DNA from: Aricia agestis
Taxonomy: Eukaryota; Arthropoda; Insecta; Lepidoptera; Lycaenidae
Assembly: GCF_905147365.1 (NCBI RefSeq)
Contig: NC_056425.1
Location: 6,331,501-6,395,500 of the forward strand
Length of the DNA stretch: 64,000 nucleotides
Direction of reading: 5' to 3'
The translations under genes were made by a program, and so were the position numbers. The notes beneath the pieces were generated by a model. That model was not told the DNA's origin. It did not search any database and worked only from the letters and a program-made list of their open reading frames with translations. Numbering within the stretch: position 1 is the first letter of the stretch; each line of letters starts with the position of its first letter. This document shows positions 13,401 to 21,400 of this stretch, in pieces.

Positions 13401-13639
13401 TTGTATATTTTGTCAATGTATGTTGATTTATATATGTACTTGGTTGCAAATAAAAATTTGAAATTTGAAATTTAAATTAAGACCGACACATAGATTTAAC
13501 ATGTACCTGTTAGTGACACTGATAACATAGTTAAAAACAGTGGAAGTTCCATGGTTAATCTAGAAGGTCTTGAACTACTAACAGCCCTCGTATTTGAATC
13601 ATTATCACCATTATTAATAGATTCATTTTCTTCAGACAT
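1495..13639 (-). CDS. SLC46/PCFT-like MFS transporter (7 exons)
   Basis: Coding exons in gene order are 13507-13639, 12262-12522, 11184-11358, 9235-9412, 8523-8901, 7889-8129 and 1495-1567. All junctions are GT-AG, the phases match at every join, and the sum is 1440 nt, giving 479 residues. The start is the first ATG in the open frame (MSEENES...). The cytosolic N-terminus is Ser/Asn-rich. TM1 (about residues 30-45) is followed by an extracellular loop with 'YRTC' and 'EEEC' and NNST glycosylation sequons. The MFS loop 2-3 motif GVWSDRHGRKP lies near residue 120, and the central linker reads LLDLSLVKEM...KKRPNYGRA, as in SLC46 proteins. The C-terminus is a short polar tail. Family members are proton-coupled or facilitative transporters (folates, muropeptides and others) of the plasma or lysosomal membrane. 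The substrate cannot be told from sequence. The last exon is only 73 nt and follows a 6.3-kb intron, so it is the least certain, though its phase fits and it gives a sensible tail. Confidence 0.87.
2582..3420 (-). mobile_element. LINE (CR1/Jockey-type) 3' fragment
   Basis: On the minus strand the sequence encodes the C-terminal tail typical of non-LTR reverse transcriptases (SFTARAVSLWNKLPTSLRRA, stop at 2905), followed by an AT-rich 3' region that ends in a (TTCA)n-type tail at 2582-2603. The coding part is interrupted by the MITE at 3074-3242; upstream of it the reading resumes as RFTYLDDNVKTFRNTNLSL near 3243-3300. Only the 3' end of the element is present, as is usual for 5'-truncated LINE insertions. 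The upstream limit near 3420 is approximate. Confidence 0.7.
3074..3242. mobile_element. Foldback MITE inserted in a LINE
   Basis: The terminal inverted repeats begin ATGCCCGTTGCAGACGATGC, and the arms are about 45 bp with few mismatches. The LINE reading frame resumes on the far side, so this is a later insertion. The target duplication is not clear. Confidence 0.75.
3754..3960. mobile_element. Foldback MITE with ~75-bp arms
   Basis: The left arm starts gtacaagttggaacc and the right arm ends ggttccaacaacttgtac. Both contain 'gcgacacgcgacaactgcag' and 'gtttctatgtatttttatga'. The loop holds the repeated phrase 'gctagcgacac'. No coding capacity. Confidence 0.75.
4545..4740 (-). mobile_element. 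RTE-type repeat fragment
   Basis: On the opposite strand this matches the internal part of the repeat at 57193-57552: 'tgtatgggag', an ATT-rich block, 'gaaaatttcaagtgcc' and 'aaaaaaggccaaaaaa'. 'ctcccatacaa' occurs twice here, which suggests two partial copies. Confidence 0.5.
5661..5995 (+). mobile_element. Lepidopteran SINE, full-length copy A
   Basis: Starts cgtgggagagccatgcttcg, has a pyrimidine-rich middle made of 'ccctattccctt' units, then the conserved 3' module 'gtgtccatgggcgacgg...gtttgctcgtttgccccctta', and ends in A-runs. Further copies lie at 8279, 9539, 44930 (-), 47786, 52268 (-) and 53609 (-). The family looks like the widespread Metulj-type butterfly SINEs; that name is from memory and unverified. 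Confidence 0.8.
6492..6689. mobile_element. hAT-type MITE
   Basis: The termini read CAGCCGTTCTCAAAGT and, inverted, CAGCGGCTCTCAAACT. The flanking 8-mers cactagtg (6484-6491) and cactacta (6690-6697) agree at 6 of 8 positions, as expected for an old 8-bp hAT target duplication. Confidence 0.65.
7161..7610. mobile_element. Foldback MITE with internally repeated arms
   Basis: The outer arms are gatttacacgggtgactaaa and its complement. The phrase is repeated inside ('gatttacacgggtgactaaagccg' near 7162 and 7257; 'gactaaaatcgacccgttagtcacccgtgtaaat' twice near 7500-7605), along with repeated 'cgccgcacggc' and 'gccgcatgcggc' motifs. It appears to have grown by internal duplication. Confidence 0.7.
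8279..8353 (+). mobile_element. SINE 3'-end fragment (family of 5661)
   Basis: Carries only the conserved 3' module 'gtccatgggcgacgg...gtttgctcgtttgca' and a short A-rich tail, in the intron between exons 5 and 6 of the SLC46-like gene. Confidence 0.75.
9019..9175 (+). repeat. Repeat with long G runs, copy 1
   Basis: Begins 'caggcgcggtcgcaacctgaa' and ends 'ggaccgcgcctg', with G7 and G13 runs inside. A related copy lies at 47286-47468. The ends are inverted (caggcgcggtc / gaccgcgcctg), so it is probably a MITE. Confidence 0.6.
9499..9537. repeat. Short perfect hairpin
   Basis: Arms cgaactgaaacgacatt and aatgtcgtttcagttcg around an 'agacg' loop, directly 5' of the SINE fragment at 9539. Confidence 0.7.
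9539..9733 (+). mobile_element. SINE copy B, 5'-truncated
   Basis: Pyrimidine-rich middle plus the conserved 3' module and A-tail of the family at 5661. The first ~130 bp are missing. Lies in the intron between exons 3 and 4 of the SLC46-like gene. Confidence 0.8.
10427..10608 (+). mobile_element. Repeat starting 'taatatataaaattctcgtg'
   Basis: Starts taatatataaaattctcgtg and ends gcggggacagctagta. The family member at 20488-22052 has the same ends in reverse. The 'ctagt' end resembles non-autonomous Helitron-like repeats of Lepidoptera; the class is inferred. Confidence 0.6.
10836..11074. mobile_element. hAT-like MITE (TIR TAGGGCTGCCA)
   Basis: Termini TAGGGCTGCCA and TGGCAGCCCTA, similar to the elements at 24626 and 45477. 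The centre holds 'tccggacggt'-like words. No clear 8-bp duplication. Confidence 0.5.
11523..11944. mobile_element. pogo/Tigger-type MITE
   Basis: Termini CAGTAATACCCCGCTTTACG and the complement, flanked on both sides by TA (11521-11522 and 11945-11946). A TIR starting CAGT with a TA duplication is the hallmark of pogo/Tigger elements of the Tc1/mariner superfamily. 422 bp, no transposase frame. Lies in the intron between exons 2 and 3 of the SLC46-like gene. Confidence 0.75.
12545..13465 (+). mobile_element. LINE reverse-transcriptase 3' fragment
   Basis: Plus-strand coding remnant of a non-LTR retrotransposon, opposite to the host transporter gene and inside its first intron. Readable pieces include NLLGINIDTHINWKSHIEK near 12600, SWLRYGVILWGNSVNSNELF near 12755, and a C-terminal tail rich in Lys and Asn ending at 13210. 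The 3' end is a short tandem of 'tgaaattt' units at 13450-13475. The open stretch 12761-13210 is 150 codons with no internal stop, so the insertion is fairly young. The layout matches CR1/Jockey-like elements; the clade is not certain. Confidence 0.75.
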
Positions 13640-15488
13640 TGTTTGAAACAATGTACCCAAAAAAATATATAATTTATAAGAAATAGTGCGATAGTAGCCA
13701 GGCAATCAATATAACGTGCGACTGATCACTGCGGCTGGTTTTATGCAAATAGTTTGCAAAGACCTAATTGTGCGCATTTTATAAACAATTTGTAAATTTT
13801 AAAATACATACAATGACAAGTAGGTACCTGTATTAGTGTTTTTGTTTGCATTTTGCTGTCAAGTGTCAACAGCTGTCAAAAGAGAATTGAAATGTCAAAG
13901 TCAAAAAAACCATAAGCAAAAATATTTTTTCACACAATCTTGAAGTTCTTGATGCCTCAAACTCAATCCAAGTGGAAATCCAATCTCGTCAAACGTATTT
14001 CGTTACGGAAAAGCTAAGTCTTATTCTTATGCCCAAGCCGCACCTGCGTAGTGTTTCGTGCTTAAAACGATACCATTGGACGATCTTTAAATTTGTTTGT
14101 ATACTTGGTTTGCAAATAAAGTATTTGAATTTGGTTTTGCAACTTGCAGCCTTGCAGCCGGCAACGACACCATTCACTATCTTGCATAACGGACGGCGCG
14201 GCAAGGTGGCCAGCCGTGAATGGGCCCCTTTATAATATAGCTAGATTTGACGTGTTCCATTGTACATTTTATGATTTTCCTTTAGGGAAAAGGGGGCTAG
14301 TCTTGACTCTTGTCACTGGCCACTGCTACCTTATTTTATACGCTACATTCTACAAGCGGCAAGCTAGCCGTAAGCAATGGCCGCAAGCAAGAAACGCCGC
14401 AACTCGTAAGGCGCAAGCAACTATAGCAAGCCAATAGCCATGCATCTTAAAAGCGTTAAGCGCTTATTCCACTTGTCCTATTTAGAAGTCCTAGCTAGAA
14501 TCCTACACTTTTTATTCCACTTGTCCTAATTTAGTGACTAAATCAGTTGTCATTTTGGTCAAACGTCTTCTTAATGGCTCCAGTTCTATCAAAGCAACAA
14601 AAAATTGGTCTTCTCATAGGCTTAGCTGTTGGCTCAATGAAAATAAATAAAAGGCAAAAAAGATGGTTGAAAGAATATTTGCTCCACGTAAAATTATGAA
14701 TTATGAACTTTCTGAACTACTTGGAACCAGCAGAATTACCTACGAATGGATTCCAGATCTTATAACATAATATAAATTGACTCTAGTTCCCACTACAGAT
14801 AAAAGGTTGAAACCATCTGGCAACACTGATTTAGTCATTCAGGAGCCACATTTTTTTCCGATTTAGGATCCTAGCTAGGATCCTAGCTTTCTAAATGTTA
14901 TTCCACTTGACTAAATTTTTTAGGATTCTAGCTGGGACTTCCTAAATAGGACAAGTGAATGAGTGCTTTAAGCTATGCACTCATCAAGTCAGCACTATGC
15001 ATAATGCAAATTGCAAACAAAAAAAAACTTTGTCTATGACGTTTTACCACGATTACGGGGAGCGTTGTGAATTGCGATTTTCGGTTTAAAATTTAGAAAT
15101 TTATAGCTAATCTACAATAAGCAAGATAGCAATTATTGGAACAGCAAAAGATTTGTAATCTTAAAGGTAAATAATCCATTTGAATACCATATTCATTATA
15201 AAGTTGTGCTAAATAAAAAGTAGCTATGAGTCGTCGACCGACTGTCATGATTTCCATTCTCCGTTGGCATTTTATTATAAAACTGCGGTAAATAAATAAT
15301 AATTACCATTCATTACGAAGTGAAATTCATGGAAACCAATAAAAAACTTTAACACGGAAGGGGATCTGTGCAGCGATTGATAGTTTCGTATTGGACGAAC
15401 GGTGTACTATTTTTAGTTGACTCTTTTTTTTGGAAAGTTGTATCCTCATTAAGAGCGCCCGAATTAATATTTCAGTTATACTTTCGTC
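13640..15488. promoter_or_regulatory. Head-to-head intergenic region, SLC46-like / EB1
   Basis: 1.85 kb between the start codons of two divergent genes. It contains the Harbinger-type element 14459-14967. A pyrimidine-AG at 15470-15474, just before the EB1 start codon, could be the acceptor of a 5'-UTR intron. No TATA box is evident near either start. Confidence 0.45.
14459..14967. mobile_element. PIF/Harbinger-type non-autonomous element
   Basis: The inverted ends share 'cacttgtcctatttag' and 'tcctagct' and are flanked by TTA on both sides (14456-14458 and 14968-14970), the 3-bp duplication of PIF/Harbinger elements. Near 14635-14700 a broken frame reads KRQKRWLKEYLLHVKL and, after a frame change, NYELSELLGTSRI, which resembles the N-terminal part of HARBI1-like nucleases. 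It is therefore probably a decayed deletion derivative. Confidence 0.6.
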
Positions 15489-18400
15489 ATGGCAGTAAAC
15501 GTTTATTCAACAAATGTGACTTCGGAGAACCTTTCGCGGCATGATATGCTCGCTTGGGTGAACGACTGTCTGCAGTCGAACTTTGCTAAGATTGAGGAAC
15601 TGTGCACCGGCGCCGCATACTGCCAGTTCATGGACATGCTATTCCCAGGAAGTGTACCTATGAAACGTATCAAATTTAAGACAAACCTGGAACATGAGTA
15701 CATACAGAACTTCAAAATCCTCCAAGCGGCGTTCAAAAAGATGTCAGTAGATAAGGTAAGTCTTTTTCAGAATTAATAAGTTTAATCCAAATCATGAGAA
15801 CTTGTTGAGATTTTTTTAATTGTAAGAAATATTCAATTTCACATTTTATAAATGTGACTCATTTTGAAGACTATAATTTCATAATAATTATCAGTGACAA
15901 ACATTCTACATGTCCTTAGTATCATGTACAGAAGTACATCCATAACAGAAGTGTGAATGATTCATGTAAATCAGTTTTCCTTATCTGGCCAGTAAGTGCT
16001 GACTATAAATAATATTATATATGTATGTAGGTCACTCTTGTAAGACTGTACATGGTTTTGTTGCTAAATAATTCCACCTACTTAAAATCTATTGATAAAT
16101 TTTCTTAATGTGGATATTTTACATCATCTTCAAAATAGTATCACTATCTTCTGAGTCCTAAAATTTGTAAACTAACATGTAAGAATGTTTTCTTCTATAA
16201 TATTGACAATGCTTGGGACTAAACTGATAACATGGTGAAACAGTTGGTGATTCAGAGATTCCTGGCCATTGCTGATTCTCTATACAGAGAATTTAATTTC
16301 ATAGAAGTATTTAGAATGTCTTTTTTCTACAACGGTCGGTAGGTTAAATGTTCATAAAAGATATAACAATTTTGTATGTATACTGTCACATACAGACTAC
16401 AGTATGTATGTATGCATTATGTATGTTATATGTGAAAATAGAATTATACCTATTTTCATATGGATGGGTTTAACAAATAAACAATTTTGTCTTAATTATT
16501 TTGTGCATACATTTTGTAGGTAATACCAGTGGACAAACTTATTAAGGGCAGGTTTCAAGACAACTTTGAATTTTTGCAATGGTTTAAAAAGTTTTTTGAT
16601 GCAAATTATGATGGCCGAGAGTATGATGCTTTTGAGGCCCGCGGTGGATTTACTATCGGGTCGGGGGCGTGCGAGAGTGGTTTGCCCCTGTGTACAGGGG
16701 CCGCTCCACCTCCGAGAACGACAAGACGAGCTGCCCCTTTGCACCACTCTGGCAGTATGCATACTATATCAAATAAAAGATGCCATTTTTATTTGGATAC
16801 ACTTGAAGCCTTTTAATAGTTATCTTTTGTGAATTTAGTATTTAAAAATAGCATCGCTTTATGTAACTGACAATCAGATGGGTTTTAAAGGTGTCCAGTA
16901 AAGATGACAGTTCATGTTTATCCAGTAGGTACCCCTATGTTCATTCATTTTGTTTCATTTCCTTTTTTTTATACTTTGTGTTTTCTTTCATAGATTATAC
17001 CAATCGACAGACTGGTGAAGGGTCGTTTTCAAGATAACTTTGAATTCTTGCAATGGTTCAAGAAATTTTTCGATGCCAACTACGGTGGTACAGAGTATGA
17101 TGCTGTTGCGCAGCGCGAGGGCTTGCCCATGGGCCACGGCTCCGCCGGCGCTCCGCCCCGGGCTATGGCCCCCTCTGTTAAGAAACCCATGGCACCACCC
17201 GTCGCCAAAGTCGCTGCGAGACCCCAAACCAGTACTTAATTTTTTTTAAATAATTGGCAACTATTGCATAAGTGGACTGACCCAAACTGATTTGCCTTAT
17301 TTGGTTCTTGAACAAGATTATGTTACAGTCTCTAAAGTGTAAACTAAATACTTATTCCTCTACTAATAAAAGGATCTTTTGTACTTGTCTGCCATTCAAC
17401 TTTTTGAACATAAAAGACAAACCATTCTATCCATACTAATATTAGTAATGCGAAATGTCCGCCTTTTGGGCATTTTCAAAAAAACGTGTACCCTTGCAAA
17501 AATATGTCTATATTTTTTAAGGTCATTTATTTACCTTTTTTTGAATGTCATATACAAGGAAAAATATTGAACTAATGGAATAAGTTAAAAAGAACGCTGA
17601 AAACGTTATATTATTCTGATATTATTGAAACAAAATCGAATTTTCGACGAAACAGATTCCGTTGTGCGACTAAATGTAAAATATAATTTAATACAAAAAA
17701 ATACAGCAATAAATAGATTTCTTCGTTAATTTAATCTAGTGAAATGCATATTTAATTGTTTATTAAAAAAAATTTAGATAATTTCAAGGATCAACAAGAG
17801 TAGCAATTATTTTTAATCCATAGTGTGACTATGTGACCCAACCACTAGGTTATTTTTCATTTTTTTACATGAGTAAGTAATATTTAACATATTTAAAGGA
17901 GTTTTTATAACACAAAAACCTTTTATTTAAACATTTTTATTGTTGCACTACTTATAAAAGTAAAAAATTCTTTGATTTCATAGATTTAACTTCAATAATT
18001 AGAGGGACGAACATCTCATAATCATAAAGATGTGTTCACATGTCTACGAATTCCTAAGTTATTAATGACATCGGATTATATGCACGATCAAAGTGCCGAA
18101 ATATCCATGCAAATATGCACGAAAAATGGTCGAAATATGCACAAAATATGCACAATCAAAAGTCACTTAATATTAAAATTTATTATTTTTTTGAAGACTT
18201 TTCCGGTAGTGACATTAATAAAAGCGCCAATTTTTATAATTTCATAAAATCCAGGATCTTTAATTTCTTGAAATAAAGACTTTTTATTTATTTATTATAC
18301 GCCAATAATAATTTTCTACCAACATTTTCCGATTGCAATCTTAATGCCCATGGAAGTTAAACTACCGAAATATGCACTATCAACGAAAAATTGCCAAAAT

Positions 18401-21400
18401 ATGCACTATCGCCTAAAAAGTGACATTATATGCATTTGCATATGCAAGTATGCAAATGCATATAATCTGATGTCTAGTTATTATAAATCTGCAAATATCA
18501 ACGACACAAAATGATTTTCAACTTTACTGATAGAAAAGTAGTGGAAATAAAATCAAAATTTTTAAAAAACATAAAACTTTTAGGTACTTAAATTTTAAAT
18601 AGTATATTTGTTATTGTTAAGTAAAGTCGACGCCTTTATGATTTGGCTGTAGCGATATCGATTTTTCTCAGCAATAACTAAAGCTAAGAAATTAAAGTTC
18701 ATTGTCAGTATTTATCATGTCTTTGTCTTTGATTTACCCATAGCATAACACGATTGGTCAACTTTTATAACACAGAATAATCAATCAAATAGACCTGTGT
18801 AAAAAAAAAGGATTCCTATTTTTCCCTACAGAGAGTGATTTAAGCTTCCAAAAATGTACATGGATTGGTTCAAGCATACACTTTAATTTGCCCATAGCTT
18901 ATATGAAATGTATTTATGGTTTTTAAATTACGCGACAAAACTATTTTGTCGCTTACGCCCTTTCCATTTTTTGCTGTTCCATTGCTTGTTTTCTGTGAGA
19001 GGCCGGGCCGGCCTCTCACAGAAAACAAGCAAAAATAGCAATCTAAAACATATCCAAAACGGTTTTTTACTTTAACGCGGCGTCACCTTAACACATAAGT
19101 AATAAAAAATATATTTGTACGTTAATCGTACCAGTTTAAAAATCTCCAATTTTCTTAATAAAATCTGTGAATAAAAAAATAATTTATTTAAAATGTGAAC
19201 TAAGCCTTATGCTTTCCGCCTGTTGTGACTTGTCCGTTCCATTATATGTGACCATACGAAAAGTCACAAGTCGGAAGTCACGTAATATTACTTTCTTTTA
19301 CTTTTAAAGTGTTTGTAAATAACCGATAATAGTTATCACAATTTCATTTTTTATACTAAATACTAAACTAATTTTGCAACGTGTCAACAGTAAAAACAGT
19401 TGGAGAAAGTATAATAATGCTTACAAAATATGGTCACTTATCTGAACAAATAAACCGTTCCTGAAGAACCATCCAACCTGCGTCCGCGTCTTGTAGCAGA
19501 TTTTTAACTACTAAATTTAAATTGAAGTTTCTCGATGTACAATGAAATATAGTGCTATCATTTAGTGCCGAAAATATTTTTGTAGTATGTTTATAAAACT
19601 AAAAAAAACGGTCACTAAACCGAACATTCCGGCCGGGTTGTTTTTTCATGATTATAATTTTAATTAATTTGTAGTTAAATTATGTTAGATTTTTCAATAA
19701 CAAGACACTCAATTGATACATTAAGTATTTGAGAATCTAACATATGTTTTTTTATGTAACTTACTTTAAGAAAAAAAATAGTTATTAAAGATTTTGTTAC
19801 AACTTCTGGGAAGGGGACAGGTGAATTTAATAGGTTTCGGTACTTAAAAACCCTTATAAATCTCATACTAAATAAAATTATATACAAACGTGAATGTATT
19901 TTAATAAAAGAAAACTTGTTTATGCTCCTACATTAAAATTACAAAATGTTAGTATGTCATTTTTTACAAATAATCTGTAGCAAAGTCAAGGGACAAGGTA
20001 AAAACCAGGGGTACACATTTTTTTGAAAATGCCCTTTTACCTCTTCACGCCCAAACCACTGAACCGATTACGAAATTTGGTATGTACATACTTTGAGTCC
20101 TGGGAAAGAACATAGTATACATTATCCCGGGAAAATTTACGGTTCCCGCGCGATAAATGTATTCTGGAGCAACGGAGTTGCGGGACTTTTCTAGTACACA
20201 GGATCTTTTTATTACTTAAAGACTAAGGGCCTGTTTCACCACTTCCTGATAAGAGCCGAATAGGCTATTCACCAATTAACTTGACAGATCAAGTATGGAG
20301 AACCTGTCAAAAAAGTTGTGAATAGCCTATTCGGCATTTTATCAGAAAGTGGTGAAAAAGGCCCCTACAAGATTGTACAAATTGGCGTCATAAATTGTTT
20401 TACTTAAATAGCTGTTTATAAATATTAATCAAATAAGTAATTTAGCTACAATATTGAATTATTAATATATTTAGAAGATTATATTATTACTAGCTGTCCC
20501 GGCAAATGTTTCTTTGCCATATAAAGTATTTCGTCCACATTATTTTATTGAAGTGACTAAATAAGTATGTCACCATGGTAACATCCATCGCTATCCCGTC
20601 GCACAAACAACCCAAGCAGCAAATGGACGTGCTATAATGGTCGAGAGCACGTTCTTGTTTTCGCTTTAAGTTCTATAAAAGTTCTTAAAACAGTCGAGTA
20701 AAAGTGCTGTAAACGTTTACTCGACGCGAAAAAGGCGCAAATTATTCAGACTAAAGTCCTATTAAAGTGGAATAAGCGCTGAGTAAGCAACAAAAAGATG
20801 CTGTAAGATTTGAGTAAAAGTGGTAGAAAACACTAAAAGAGTTTTAAGAGTAACCAAAATGCGTATATAGGATATTTAGTTCAATAAACGCAATTGATTT
20901 GCTATTATACAGATAAAGTGTGCTATAATAGCAGACGAATTGCTTTTATTCTCCTTTTTAGTTCTATAACAGCGAATAGAATGCTTTTACTCGACAAATT
21001 AGTGCTGTAAAGAGTGCGAGCTTGTGTGCTACATAAATTTAATGCAAAAAAATTATAGTTATTAAACTACATCTCAATCCTTATTTATATTATCAAGTTT
21101 TTGAGAAATCAATATGTGATTATTTTTACTGTTCGTGTAGCTACTCCAAAACATCATGCGCAACAAGCTTTATTGATAAACCCAAAGGCATTTTTACATA
21201 AACATTCATGCGCTGCCTATTTTCTTAAATTTGAAGACTAATTAATATAATTAAATTTACTTAAAATATATTTTTTTACTGCCATTGTCCACATTGATAA
21301 TCTAGTTGCAGTTACAGCTGACTTATTCCATTAAAAGTCGAGTAAGAGTGCTGGTCACCACATTTATAGCACAAGGTGTCGCCATGATAACAGGATTTAG

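Larger units (their letters stand above)
17468..20034. mobile_element. 2.57-kb DNA transposon with 26-bp TIRs
   Basis: The left end GGGCATTTTCAAAAAAACGT... and the inverted right end differ at one of 26 positions. TTTT flanks both sides (17464-17467 and 20035-20038). No open frame above about 70 codons, so it is either a decayed autonomous element or a long non-autonomous one. It contains its own nested foldback at 18067-18474 and a hairpin at 18982-19032. Superfamily not recognised. Confidence 0.7.
17435..20214 (+). mobile_element. Helitron-like repeat, split by a 2.57-kb insertion
   Basis: The left piece 17435-17467 (atactaatattagtaatgcg) and right piece 20035-20214 (acctcttcacgcccaaacca ... 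ttgcgggacttttctagt) together make the common lepidopteran repeat also seen at 26570, 50126, 55531 and 63092. The insertion 17468-20034 separates them. Confidence 0.7.

Noticed and set aside
13640..13705. N-terminal extension of the SLC46-like protein
   Set aside because: The open frame extends upstream, but it has no ATG before 13639.
18032..18247. 71-codon open frame in the 2.57-kb element as a transposase
   Set aside because: Low-complexity Met/Lys/Ile content from 'atatgcac' repeats; no catalytic motif.
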